Made by a program: the position numbers and the translations under genes. Of a DNA stretch of 14,751 nucleotides, positions 1-7,560 are shown in pieces. Position 1 is the stretch's first letter, and each line of letters opens with the position of its first letter. The notes under the pieces are model-generated. The model ran no database searches. It worked only from the letters and a program-made list of their open reading frames with translations, and was not told the DNA's origin. This stretch comes from JBDHTS01 sp044220535 (GTDB taxonomy: Bacteria; Pseudomonadota; Alphaproteobacteria; Micavibrionales; Micavibrionaceae). The DNA lies in the NCBI GenBank assembly GCA_044220535.1, contig JBGAQU010000069.1:1-14751 (forward strand), in the 5' to 3' direction.

Positions 1-63
1 CTATGTGCGGCACCAGTTTCTTATCTTCTTAAGTCACTTAATTGGTATCATCTGGCAATAGGC

Positions 64-627
64 ATAAAGAATTATTTAATAGGAGGCGGTTCCGGCACGG
101 GCAAAGCCACGGTGGCTGAAGAATTGTAGCGGCGTTGGTACCATGTTCTTCATGGCGACCGTCAGTTGGTTTATCGGGGCGATCCGGAGACGGGGGAGCC
201 TGTTCATGAACCTGCTCACAAAAGCGAGATGGACAAAGCTTTATGGATGCAAAAACATCACCTTTGGGATATTGGGAAGGTCAAATCCATAGTTGCTGAC
301 CACAGCAAACCAATCTCTTTTTTCTGCGGCGGTTCGCAGAATTGTTCAAAATTCGTAGACCTGTTTGACGAAGTTTTTATTCTTGAGGTCAAGGATCTTG
401 ACACCATATTTCGGCGCATTGATGAGCGCGTGGCGCGGGACCCGACGGATTGGGGCGGGAAACCGGAGGAAAAGGAACTGGTCGCGCAATCGCATCGAAC
501 AAAAGAAGAGATACCAAAAAGCGGCGTTGTGATAGATGCGACTGCGCCACTTATGCATGTCGTTGACGAGATCATCCGTCAAAGCGACGCCAATCAAAGT
601 ACTTTAGTGAAGTCGCAGAAACCTTAA
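64..627 (+). pseudogene. Decayed P-loop nucleotide kinase-like gene
   Basis: The frame reads IKNYLIGGGSGTGKATVAEEL, then an amber stop (TAG, 127-129), then RRWYHVLHGDRQLVYRGDP and onward to a TAA at 625-627. The glycine-rich GGGSGTGK loop (82-105) and the following beta-alpha pattern are those of a small P-loop kinase or AAA-type NTPase. The part after the stop holds an HGD motif, a SFFCGGS strand and a VIDATAPL strand near the end. Three defects suggest decay: the expected initiator position is ATA (64), the Walker A residue after Lys is Ala instead of Ser/Thr, and the TAG sits where a Gln codon (CAG) would be one transition away. A restart at TTG 166 would give 153 residues without a P-loop and has no Shine-Dalgarno sequence, so it is unlikely to work. 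The substrate is unknown. The frame is also open back to position 1. Confidence 0.7.
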
Positions 628-638
628 GCGTTGATCGT

Positions 639-821
639 TTAGCAATACTGGCACTTGCCGCTGCCATCGCACACATGGCATTTGCCTGTACCCGTGCAGC
701 GTTCGCAGGGCTCGGGGTAGACGTGGAAGCCGGTGCCTGCGCAAATCTTGCACTTTCCGTTGCCGGGGTTGGCGTCGGCGTGGCATTTTTTGGTGTCGTC
801 ACATTGCTGGCAACCGGACAT
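639..821 (-). CDS. Small cysteine-rich zinc-ribbon protein, DnaJ-central-domain-like
   Basis: This 60-residue protein has 11 cysteines (4, 7, 13, 24, 27, 39, 42, 48, 51, 57, 60). They are arranged as CxxC knuckles, three of them followed by DnaJ-type glycines: CKICAGTG, CERCTGTG and CHVCDGSG. The chain ends on CQYC. DnaJ (Hsp40) uses four CxxCxGxG repeats to bind two zinc ions, and here the motif stands alone without a J domain or peptide-binding domain. The start is supported by AAAGGA eight bases upstream of ATG. The gene lies 69 bases downstream of the unknown gene 891-1331 on the same strand and may share its transcript. A zinc-binding fold is a safe inference. A chaperone, adaptor or metal-handling role is only a guess. 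Confidence 0.75.
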   Translation of the reverse strand: MSGCQQCDDTKKCHADANPGNGKCKICAGTGFHVYPEPCERCTGTGKCHVCDGSGKCQYC

Positions 822-890
822 TTAAATGTTCCTTTGATGTATGAATGGAAAACTTATTGGAAAAGCATACTAACGGCCACGGCCTGCATT

Positions 891-1331
891 TTAAAGTATT
901 TTTTTGACTTCACCCGCATGCGTATCTTTTTGCTTGAAAAGGTCTTCATTCAGTTTCTTTTGCCGGACGAGGGCGCCGGCCCGATAGCTGATTACTCTGT
1001 TCGCGTCCAGCAGGTCGGCGCTGGCCAGGATGCCCATGGTCTGGGCCCAGGTGTTGCGGGCCGCCGTGACATCATCCAGAACCATGGCGAGGCGCATATG
1101 TTGGGCGGGCCGGTTGTTGTCGCTCAGGCGCTCGGCTTCAGGGAGGAAGGATTTTAACAGGTCCAGCGCGCGCGTCACTGCGGCCAGGGATGTTGCATTG
1201 GGCATATGCTGAACATGCTTGAACGCGGTTTCTGCGAGGCGGGTGGATATATCTATCTGGGCGGCAAGAGCGCTTTCCGCCTTCTGCAGTGCTGAATCAT
1301 CAGGTGATAAAGCTGGGTCTATGTTTGACAT
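891..1331 (-). CDS. Hypothetical helical protein
   Basis: The protein is 146 residues starting MSNIDPALSPDD. The start at 1331 is chosen because AAGGA lies seven bases upstream; a longer in-frame version to 1379 lacks this support. The sequence is rich in Ala, Leu, Asp and Lys and looks entirely alpha-helical. It has no signal peptide, membrane segment or recognised motif. It is divergent from the SRPBCC gene across 122 bases and lies just upstream of the cysteine-rich small protein on the same strand. I do not recognise the family. Confidence 0.65.
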   Translation of the reverse strand: MSNIDPALSPDDSALQKAESALAAQIDISTRLAETAFKHVQHMPNATSLAAVTRALDLLKSFLPEAERLSDNNRPAQHMRLAMVLDDVTAARNTWAQTMGILASADLLDANRVISYRAGALVRQKKLNEDLFKQKDTHAGEVKKIL

Positions 1332-1453
1332 GCTGAATTCCTTTTTATGGAGACTAAGGCAGGGCAAGGCGGTTGCCAACCAAAATGAAGATCAGTATAT
1401 CTGCGCCCTGGAGCTGGCAAAAGGCGTTATATTTCATAATTTATGGAGTATCT

Positions 1454-1984
1454 ATGATTAAGATTGTTGCTATCGTTATTATCGTTCTGGTGGCCGGGGC
1501 GCTTGGCTATGCCGCGACCAAGCCGGACTCATTCCGCTATGAACGGTCGATTTCGATCAAGGCGCCGCCGGAGACGATCTATGCGATTTTGAACGACCTG
1601 CATAAGGGCGCGTTGTGGTCGCCGTTTGAAAAGCTGGACCCTGATATGAAGCGCACGTTCAGTGGCTCTGATAAGGGTGTCGGGTCGATCTATGAATGGG
1701 ATGGCAATTCCAAGGCCGGGGCAGGGCGGATGGAAATTGTGGAGTCCGTGCCGTCATCGAAAATCGTGATGACTCTGGATTTCCTGAAGCCGTTCAAGGC
1801 GCATAATAAAGCCGAATTTACTTTGGCGGCACAAGGCGAGAACACCGAGGTCACCTGGGCGATGTATGGGCCGAACCCCTATATCGGCAAGGTGATGAGC
1901 ATGGTGTTCGATTGTGAAAAGATGGTCACCAGGGAATTTGAAACCGGGCTTGCCAATCTCAAATCCCTGGCGGAAAAATCTTAA
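1454..1984 (+). CDS. SRPBCC (polyketide cyclase/START-like) family protein, membrane-anchored
   Basis: The protein is 176 residues. Residues 3-21 (IVAIVIIVLVAGALGYAA) form one hydrophobic segment, an uncleaved anchor or signal. The rest reads as an SRPBCC fold: an early strand YERSISIKAPPETIYAILND, a WSPFEKLDPDM segment, a GSIYEWDGN strand, repeated beta strands, and a long C-terminal helix ending LANLKSLAEKS. SRPBCC proteins bind hydrophobic ligands in a deep cavity; the ligand here cannot be told. The start at 1454 is set by GGAG five bases upstream. A longer open frame from 1373 is not supported. Its TAA overlaps the stop of the convergent DUF883-like gene in a shared TTAA (1981-1984). Confidence 0.8.
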   Translation: MIKIVAIVIIVLVAGALGYAATKPDSFRYERSISIKAPPETIYAILNDLHKGALWSPFEKLDPDMKRTFSGSDKGVGSIYEWDGNSKAGAGRMEIVESVPSSKIVMTLDFLKPFKAHNKAEFTLAAQGENTEVTWAMYGPNPYIGKVMSMVFDCEKMVTREFETGLANLKSLAEKS

Positions 1985-2265
1985 CGGTTTTTATGGGCAG
2001 GCCATACCATCCGGCGGGCGACGAAGCCGCCTAAAAACGCCATGCCGATGCTTTCAAACGGTTTGGCGGAGACGTATTTGCCGACGCGGTTTTCTGCGCT
2101 ATCCATTTTTTCAATGGCTTTGTCTTTCGCGCTGGCTGCTTTTTCCTTTACAACGCGTTCGACTTTATCGACCGTCTCCTCAATGTTATGGGCTATGGCC
2201 TGCGCCGTGCGGTGGGGGATGGTCTGGACAGGACGGTTGGGGATCATGTCTTTGCCGTTTTGCAT
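1981..2265 (-). CDS. DUF883/ElaB-YqjD-like membrane-anchored stress protein
   Basis: This 94-residue protein has a long charged helix (about residues 25-60, rich in Lys, Glu and Ala with heptad-like spacing). A short C-terminal segment SIGMAFLGGFVARRM resembles the membrane tail that ends DUF883 proteins. In Escherichia coli, ElaB and YqjD are inner-membrane proteins reported to associate with ribosomes in stationary phase; whether that holds here is unknown. AAGGAG six bases before ATG fixes the start. The gene follows the TetR gene on the same strand after 60 bases, so read-through is possible. Assignment rests on architecture, not on strong sequence identity. Confidence 0.65.
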   Translation of the reverse strand: MQNGKDMIPNRPVQTIPHRTAQAIAHNIEETVDKVERVVKEKAASAKDKAIEKMDSAENRVGKYVSAKPFESIGMAFLGGFVARRMVWPAHKNR

Positions 2266-2325
2266 GGGGAACTCCTTATCTGATGACAGGGTACCAACGG
2301 CTTTGCGGCGATCTTGTTCCGCAGT

Positions 2326-2961
2326 TTAAGGCCAATGGGCGCGCACGAATACGCCGACCGCGTAATCGACGATACGCGTCCGCTCCGCTTTAGAGACGGT
2401 TTTTTTCAGGCCGAGCAGGCATTGCAGATGCAGTTCGGTCTTGATCATGTTCAGGAACAGGCTGGCGGACAAGGCGGGATCCTGGATAACAAGCCGTTTA
2501 TCTTTATGCTGGCGTTTCAGCCAGTCGGCGAGCAGCGCCATGACCCGTTTGGGACCCGTCTCATAAAACATCTGGCCCAGTTCCGGGAAGGTCTGCGCCT
2601 CCGCGATGATCACGCGATGCATGGCGAGCGGCTGGGGAGAGAGGATCAGGTCGAGAAACGTGCCGGCCATGGTTTTCAGGACGGTTTCGGGGTCTGTCTC
2701 AGGCCCGTTCAGGCAATGTTCGAACTGGTCGAACATACCATCGCACCGTGTTTCGATCACGGCGGAGAAAATGGCTTTTTTATCCTTAAAATGCTTGTAG
2801 AGCGTGGGCTTGGAGACGGGCGCGGCCTCGGCCAGGGCGTCCATGCTGACGGCGCTGTAGCCTTGGGCAACGAACATCTGCCCGGCCACTTCCAGGATCC
2901 GGGCGCGTTTGCCGTTTTCGGCGGGTGCTTCCAGCGGCTTTTTATATTTTTGACTCTTCAT
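2326..2961 (-). CDS. TetR/AcrR-family transcriptional repressor
   Basis: The protein is 211 residues. The N-terminal DNA-binding domain spans about residues 18-65: RARILEVAGQMFVAQGYSAVSMDALAEAA leads into the helix-turn-helix, then VSKPTLYKHFKDKKAIFSAVI, a textbook TetR signature. The C-terminal part (about 75-205) is the helical ligand-binding and dimerisation domain and resembles the AefR-type C-terminal class. AGGAAG lies five bases upstream of the ATG. It is divergently transcribed from the emrA-like gene 61 bases away, with a palindrome between them, so it most likely represses the pump and itself until an inducer binds. The inducer is unknown. Confidence 0.92.
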   Translation of the reverse strand: MKSQKYKKPLEAPAENGKRARILEVAGQMFVAQGYSAVSMDALAEAAPVSKPTLYKHFKDKKAIFSAVIETRCDGMFDQFEHCLNGPETDPETVLKTMAGTFLDLILSPQPLAMHRVIIAEAQTFPELGQMFYETGPKRVMALLADWLKRQHKDKRLVIQDPALSASLFLNMIKTELHLQCLLGLKKTVSKAERTRIVDYAVGVFVRAHWP

Positions 2962-2988
2962 GGCATCTTCCTATATACCATGATATAC

Positions 2989-3004
2989 TAAACTGTGTAG
3001 TTTA
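2989..3004. promoter_or_regulatory. Palindromic operator candidate for the TetR-type regulator
   Basis: TAAACT-GTGT-AGTTTA has two perfect 6-base arms around a 4-base spacer. It lies in the 61-base gap between the divergent tetR-like and emrA-like genes. A TATACT hexamer (2984-2989) that could be the -10 of the pump promoter abuts it, so a bound dimer would block RNA polymerase. TetR-family repressors commonly bind such sites. A weaker TATAT-ACCATG-ATATA repeat lies just upstream. Confidence 0.6.
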
Positions 3005-3022
3005 TTCTAGAGGTTTTTTGAC

Positions 3023-4108
3023 ATGGATGATTTTGAAGCGGATGAAGCGGTCAAAAACAGCAGAAAACAGGGCAAGAAGCCGCCCAAGGCGCTGCTGCGG
3101 ATTGCGGTCGTTCTGACCCTGTTCGGCGCTGGAGCCTTTGGTTATTCCTGGATGCACAGGGGCGAGGAAGCGACCGATGACGCCACGTTCGAGGCGAGTG
3201 TTGTGACGATCAGCCCGAAGGTTGGCGGCTATATCAAGGTCTTAAATGTCCGCGATAACCAGGTGGTGAAGGCGGGGGATGTGCTGGTCGAGATCGACCC
3301 GGCCGATTATGCGATCAAGGTCGCAAAGGCGGAGGCCGTGCTGCAGGCGGCGCAGGCCAATCTGATGGCGTCTGGCAAGACTTTGGAAACGGTCAAGATC
3401 CAGGCACCGTCGGGTACAGAAGCCGCGAAGGCGCAGGTGGAACTGGCGCAGGCGGACTATGATAATGCCGTGATTACGCGCAAGCGCCTGCAATCCTTAA
3501 GCGATCAGGCGCGCAGCAAGCAGCAGCTGGACGATTCCATCGCTGCTGAAAAACGCACACTGTCCGCATTGAATGATGCCAAAGCAAAATTGCGCAGCGC
3601 GCAAACCGCGCCGCAGACGGTGAGTGCCGCGGAAGCAACGACACAGCAGCTGGCGGCAGTGGTGAGCCAAGCGCAGGCGGATCTGGATCAGGCGAAGAAG
3701 GATCTCGCCGATACGAAAATCATCGCGACGATTGACGGGCGTATTGCCAATCGCGGCGTGGAGCAGGGCGATTATGCGCAGCCAGGGCAGCTTTTATTCT
3801 CGCTGGTTGGTAACGATCCGTGGGTGGTGGCGAATTTCAAGGAAACGCAGCTGCGTGAGATGAAGCCGGGGCAACGTGTAGACATCGAGGTGGATGCTTA
3901 TCCATCCCTGATCCTGAAAGGCAAAGTGGAGAGTTTTCAGGGAGGGACTGGCGCGCGGTTTTCAGCCTTCCCGGCGCAAAACGCCACAGGGAATTTCGTG
4001 AAGATTGTGCAGCGCGTGCCGGTGAAAATCGTGATCGACCAACCGGTCGAGCCGCGTTACATGATCGGCCCCGGCATGTCGGTCGTGCCGACCGTGTATA
4101 CGCAGTAG
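3023..4108 (+). CDS. emrA: HlyD/EmrA-family membrane fusion protein of a multidrug efflux pump
   Basis: The protein is 361 residues. A basic cytoplasmic N-terminus is followed by one membrane helix at about residues 24-43. A biotinyl-lipoyl-like half-domain (ISPKVGGYIKVLNVRDNQVVKAGDVLVEIDP, about 63-93) leads into a long Ala/Gln-rich coiled-coil hairpin (about 97-225). The second lipoyl half and beta-barrel follow (DGRIANRGVEQGDYAQPGQ, VVANFKETQLREMKPGQ). This is the EmrA/VceA layout: the protein bridges the inner-membrane transporter to an outer-membrane channel, which is not encoded here. AGAGG lies nine bases before ATG. Its stop is one base from the emrB-like start, so the two genes form an operon. 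Confidence 0.9.
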   Translation: MDDFEADEAVKNSRKQGKKPPKALLRIAVVLTLFGAGAFGYSWMHRGEEATDDATFEASVVTISPKVGGYIKVLNVRDNQVVKAGDVLVEIDPADYAIKVAKAEAVLQAAQANLMASGKTLETVKIQAPSGTEAAKAQVELAQADYDNAVITRKRLQSLSDQARSKQQLDDSIAAEKRTLSALNDAKAKLRSAQTAPQTVSAAEATTQQLAAVVSQAQADLDQAKKDLADTKIIATIDGRIANRGVEQGDYAQPGQLLFSLVGNDPWVVANFKETQLREMKPGQRVDIEVDAYPSLILKGKVESFQGGTGARFSAFPAQNATGNFVKIVQRVPVKIVIDQPVEPRYMIGPGMSVVPTVYTQ

Positions 4109-4109
4109 C

Positions 4110-5699
4110 ATGGCCGCCGATGCCGCCATAGCCGTTCCCAGCCAGCGTTTCGCGGGCAATCCGTGGATCATCGCGGTGGCGGTCAGCCTGGCCGCGTTCA
4201 TGGAGGTGCTGGACACCACCATCACCAATGTCTCGCTATCGCATATCGCGGGGTCGCTGGGGGCCAGCCCGGATGAAAGCACCTGGGTTCTGACATCCTA
4301 TCTGGTGGCGAACGGCATCGTGCTGCCGCTGTCGGGATGGCTGTCCGGCGTGTTCGGGCGGAAGCGGTATTTCCTGTTATGCATCGCGGCGTTTACCGCG
4401 GCGTCTTTCGCCTGCGGTGCTGCGACATCGCTGACCATGCTGATCGTGTTCCGGCTGGTGCAGGGGCTGGCGGGCGGCGGGTTGCAGCCGACGCAGCAGG
4501 CGATCATCATGGACGCGTTCCCGCCGGAAAAGCGCGGCGCGGCGTTTGGCGTGACCGGCATCACCATGATTGTGGCGCCGATCCTGGGCCCGACGCTGGG
4601 CGGCTTTATCACGGACAGTTACAGCTGGCGCTGGATCTTCTATCTGAACGTGCCGGTCGGGCTGTTCGCGCTGTGGATGGTCAATATGTTCGTGCAGGAT
4701 CCGGACCATGCGAAGGCGCAGGGCGTGAAGACGATCGATTATGTCGGCCTTGGCCTGATCGTCATCGGCCTCGGCGCGTTGCAGATCGTGCTGGACAAGG
4801 GGCAGCAGGAGGACTGGCTGGACAGTGCGTTTATCCGGCATTTCGCGACGATCAGCGCGGCGTCCCTGACCTGCGCCGTAATCTGGCTGTGGCACCGGGA
4901 CGACCCGGTGATCGATCTGAAACTTTTGAAACAGGCGAGTTTCGGCCTGTCCTGCATTATGATTTTTTTTGTCGGGTTTGCATTGTATGCCAGCAGCGCT
5001 TTACTGCCGATCCTGACGCAATCGCAATACGGGTATAACGCGACATTGTCCGGCATGGTGCTGTCGCCGGGCGGGATGGCGGTGGTGTTCCTGATGCCGA
5101 TCGCGGGCATGCTGGTCGGCAAGATCCAGGCGCGGTATCTGGTGGCGTTCGGGTTCTTCCTGTGCGCAGCGGGGCAGGCGGTGACGTCATTCGTGACGCC
5201 GGACTGGAATTACACTTTGTTCACCCTGGCGCGGATCGTGCAGGTGCTGGGCCTGCCCTTCCTGTTCATCCCGATCAGCACGATTGCGTTCATGAACATC
5301 CCTAAGGAAAAAAGCAGCAAGGCATCGGCTTTGTTCGCCATGGGACGCAATCTGGGCGGCAGTATCGGCATTGCGCTGGCCGCGAGTTTTATCGCGCGGC
5401 GCGAACAGGGGCATCAGACGGCGCTGGTGCAAAACCTGACGCCCAGCAGCCCGGAATATCGCGGCCTGATGGATACGTATATCCGCTATTTCGAAGGCGC
5501 GGGGCAAACCCATGCCGAGGCGATCAAGGCGGCGATGGGCCGGATGAATTTCGAATTGCAGCATCAGGTCGTGATTTTAAGCTACAACGACGCCTTCCGG
5601 ATCATGGCGATTACATTGATGGGGCTGTCGCTGCTGGCGCTGTTCTTCCTGCCGCATAACAAACCGGGCATGAAAGGTGCGCCAGGCGGCGGGCATTAA
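4110..5699 (+). CDS. emrB: EmrB/QacA (DHA2) family MFS drug:proton antiporter
   Basis: The protein is 529 residues, the usual size for 14-helix DHA2 transporters. Visible motifs in order are motif D1 (LDTTITNVSLSHIAGSL, 34-50), motif A (GWLSGVFGRKR, 77-86), motif B with Arg115 (FRLVQGLAGGGLQP), and antiporter motif C (GITMIVAPILGPTLGG, 150-165). These mark a proton-driven exporter in the inner membrane. It starts one base after the emrA-like stop codon, implying coupled translation and a shared pump complex. Substrates cannot be read from the sequence. It converges with the unknown gene 5705-7024, with five bases between stops. Confidence 0.93.
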   Translation: MAADAAIAVPSQRFAGNPWIIAVAVSLAAFMEVLDTTITNVSLSHIAGSLGASPDESTWVLTSYLVANGIVLPLSGWLSGVFGRKRYFLLCIAAFTAASFACGAATSLTMLIVFRLVQGLAGGGLQPTQQAIIMDAFPPEKRGAAFGVTGITMIVAPILGPTLGGFITDSYSWRWIFYLNVPVGLFALWMVNMFVQDPDHAKAQGVKTIDYVGLGLIVIGLGALQIVLDKGQQEDWLDSAFIRHFATISAASLTCAVIWLWHRDDPVIDLKLLKQASFGLSCIMIFFVGFALYASSALLPILTQSQYGYNATLSGMVLSPGGMAVVFLMPIAGMLVGKIQARYLVAFGFFLCAAGQAVTSFVTPDWNYTLFTLARIVQVLGLPFLFIPISTIAFMNIPKEKSSKASALFAMGRNLGGSIGIALAASFIARREQGHQTALVQNLTPSSPEYRGLMDTYIRYFEGAGQTHAEAIKAAMGRMNFELQHQVVILSYNDAFRIMAITLMGLSLLALFFLPHNKPGMKGAPGGGH

Positions 5700-5704
5700 G
5701 CTAT

Positions 5705-7024
5705 TTATGAATGAAATGGATGTTTGGGTTCGCCGAAACGCAAAGAAAATGTCTCGGGAGAGATCGCCTGGATAGGGGCTTCATATTTCATTTTTTCTGC
5801 CTCGAACCATTTTTTAAGATCATCGATTTCCTTTTCAAATCCCATTTTTGCAATACGACTAAAAGCGTAATTTGTAATCATTTCGGCTTCCGATAAATTC
5901 ATGAATGCCAATTCTCTGAATGCATCAGCATAAGCGAGCATCGCCGCCGCACCTGCCTCAGTGTTGTCTGAGACAGAGGCAAAATTTAGTCTTCTGTATT
6001 GTCTGGTCATTTCATTTTCGATGATCTGCTGGGCGGGGCTGGTGACTTCTTTGCGGTTCCGATCTTCCGGATGATTTTCTAAAACTTTGAGCATGTTTTC
6101 TGCATGCTGACGGAGGGCGGGCCGGCTGGGGTCGTCTTTTGCCAGAAAAGGAAAGCAATTATGTATTGTTTTAAAGGCTGATTCATATTCATGCTCGGTG
6201 CAATCATTCAGTGAATCGGCAAATATAGATGCAGCTTGCGCAACCCTGTCTTCGTAACCACAGCTTTTAAGGTGCCGGAATAAATCGAAATAGCCATGTA
6301 AAGAAAAGGCCTTTTGAGTTTCCCGGTCGCCCAATGCGTCAAGACATGCCTGTAAAACGAACAGATGTTCCTGCTCTGTCAAAATCCGAGAGTCTTTTTC
6401 AAGGACCCGGACGATGCAGTTTATTGCGTCCCTGCGCCATTCATAATCCCCATGCGACCAGTTATTCAAACACAAGGCGGTGAAGTTCACGAAGCCGGCT
6501 TGCTGTTCATGGAAATACAGCCGGTCTTCTTCATTCATGGATTCAATCGCATACATGCAATCAATGACCATTTCTTTCGTTGCCTTAGATGACAGGAGCA
6601 AGGTTTTTTCAAATAAAGACTGGGCAAGCTCTGCCATGGTCCATTGGATATCGCGCTCCCAAGGACCTGCATGCTTCATTAAAAATGAAGCCGCCGTCAG
6701 GCTTGCCAAAGGCTGCTCTTTTACGGCGCGCAGTGCATAATCTGCGAGAGAGTTATGTATGGCGTGTTGGATACGAACGCCGCCGACGGCAGAAAGCCGG
6801 TCCGCCTCCCTTGCCGCAAGAATTGTGCTGTCGATCGCCGCGGCTGGATCATGGTCTGCCATATAATCCAGAACGCGTAAAAGCGGGTTTGCAAAATTTT
6901 TAGGATCTGACGACGCAGCTGACGCCAGCAATTCTATACGCGCCCGGCATCGCTGAATGCTGCCGGCGCGGATGGCGTCGTTGAAAATACCCAGAAGGTT
7001 GCTTGCTTTATCCGGTCTATCCAT
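5705..7024 (-). CDS. Hypothetical 439-residue alpha-helical protein
   Basis: The start at 7024 has GAGAGG five bases upstream. The product has no signal peptide or membrane helix and appears almost wholly alpha-helical, with many amphipathic helices that could form a HEAT- or TPR-like solenoid, though no repeat consensus is clear. Examples of helices are SIQRCRARIELLASAA, ADRLSAVGGVRIQHAI and MLAYADAFRELAFMNLSEAEM. Base composition is visibly richer in A+T than the flanking pump genes. No catalytic motif is recognised. It is transcribed alone, convergent with emrB, from a promoter candidate at 7047-7075. Confidence 0.75.
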   Translation of the reverse strand: MDRPDKASNLLGIFNDAIRAGSIQRCRARIELLASAASSDPKNFANPLLRVLDYMADHDPAAAIDSTILAAREADRLSAVGGVRIQHAIHNSLADYALRAVKEQPLASLTAASFLMKHAGPWERDIQWTMAELAQSLFEKTLLLSSKATKEMVIDCMYAIESMNEEDRLYFHEQQAGFVNFTALCLNNWSHGDYEWRRDAINCIVRVLEKDSRILTEQEHLFVLQACLDALGDRETQKAFSLHGYFDLFRHLKSCGYEDRVAQAASIFADSLNDCTEHEYESAFKTIHNCFPFLAKDDPSRPALRQHAENMLKVLENHPEDRNRKEVTSPAQQIIENEMTRQYRRLNFASVSDNTEAGAAAMLAYADAFRELAFMNLSEAEMITNYAFSRIAKMGFEKEIDDLKKWFEAEKMKYEAPIQAISPETFSLRFGEPKHPFHS

Positions 7025-7046
7025 ATATGCCTCTCAATTTTATGCA

Positions 7047-7075
7047 AATTAAGAGGGCGGGGCAAATAATGTCAA
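7047..7075 (-). promoter_or_regulatory. Sigma-70-type promoter candidate for the 439-residue gene
   Basis: On the minus strand a perfect TTGACA (7070-7075) is followed after 17 bases by TTAATT (7047-7052), a weak -10. The predicted start of transcription, near 7040, would give a short leader holding the GAGAGG ribosome binding site. The -35 match and spacing are good; the -10 is poor. Confidence 0.4.
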
Positions 7076-7098
7076 GAATTTTAAGGATATTTTAGAAA

Positions 7099-7494
7099 TC
7101 AGACTTTTTTATCGAGTATTTTCAGCAGATCGTCCTGCATTTCGGACTGGGTGCGGATGGTGGTGGCGTTGGCTTTGTAATTGTTTTTGGCGATCAGTAT
7201 GTGCACGGATTCTTCGGCCAGGTCGATGTTTGGCGTTCCGACCAAGCCATCCGCATTCGCGAAGGGGGAGGAGGGGTCGAAAGCGGGGACGAAGGCCGGG
7301 GTCTTTTGCGCGATATCGGTGATCACACCGCCAGTGGCGGTTGTCTGCTGCTGTACTGTTTTAGGTGTATAAGGTGCTTTGCCGCCTTCGAGGTTGCCGG
7401 TCGTGTTGATATTGGCGATGTTCTCCGCACTGACCGCCACTTGGGTGGAAGCGGCGCGGAGGCCGGACAGGGCTGAAGCGATGGCGTCTAACAT
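7099..7494 (-). CDS. FlgC-like flagellar basal-body rod protein, orphan
   Basis: The protein is 131 residues, close to FlgC length (about 134). The N-terminus (MLDAIASALSGLRAASTQVAVSAENIANINT) fits the flagellar rod N-terminal motif, a helix ending in an ANxNT-type turn. The C-terminus (GTPNIDLAEESVHILIAKNNYKANATTIRTQSEMQDDLLKIL) fits the Flg_bbr_C motif, where rod proteins have PN-V---EE--- and Y-AN. The central region lacks the usual YRR-type segment. No other flagellar gene is in the window, so this is an isolated copy; it may be a true rod subunit or a diverged paralogue. There is no Shine-Dalgarno sequence before the ATG; see the promoter entry. Confidence 0.7.
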   Translation of the reverse strand: MLDAIASALSGLRAASTQVAVSAENIANINTTGNLEGGKAPYTPKTVQQQTTATGGVITDIAQKTPAFVPAFDPSSPFANADGLVGTPNIDLAEESVHILIAKNNYKANATTIRTQSEMQDDLLKILDKKV

Positions 7495-7500
7495 ATTTAA

Positions 7501-7531
7501 ATTATACCATTATATGTGTTAACATTGCCAA
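7501..7531 (-). promoter_or_regulatory. Promoter of the FlgC-like gene, possibly giving a leaderless mRNA
   Basis: On the minus strand a perfect TATAAT (7501-7506) ends six bases before the ATG at 7494, so transcription would begin at or next to the start codon. TTGGCA (7526-7531), 5 of 6 to the -35 consensus, lies 19 bases upstream of it. A second TATAAT sits at 7509-7514 but only 11 bases from that -35. The absence of a Shine-Dalgarno sequence agrees with a leaderless message. Confidence 0.5.
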
Positions 7532-7560
7532 AACCCGGTTTTGAGCCGGGTGAGGTTTTT
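7530..7560 (+). promoter_or_regulatory. Attenuator-like hairpin in the leader of the exported-protein gene
   Basis: ACCCGG (7533-7538) can pair with CCGGGT (7546-7551) around a 7-base loop, and TTTTT follows at 7556-7560 after GAGG. A competing pairing is available: AAAACC (7530-7535) with GGTTTT at 7554-7559, enclosing the rest. The structure sits just before the ribosome binding site (AGGA, 7562-7565) of the gene at 7574. It could act as a leader terminator or a translation switch. It is not downstream of any gene, so it is unlikely to be a simple end-of-gene terminator. Confidence 0.4.

Noticed and set aside
127..129. Amber codon as pyrrolysine or programmed read-through
   Set aside because: No recoding element or relevant gene is seen, and the start codon and Walker A residue are also lost, which fits decay better.
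1363..1377. GGCAA-GGCGG-TTGCC inverted repeat between the divergent genes at 1331 and 1454
   Set aside because: The arms are only five bases and no clear promoter overlaps it, so chance is likely.
2314..2991. Plus-strand open frame (225 codons) opposite the TetR-type gene
   Set aside because: The TetR DNA-binding signature, ribosome binding site and divergent layout support the minus-strand gene.
7533..7560. Hairpin with T-run as a normal gene-end terminator
   Set aside because: It lies between two divergent gene starts, so no transcript ends there; a leader role fits better.
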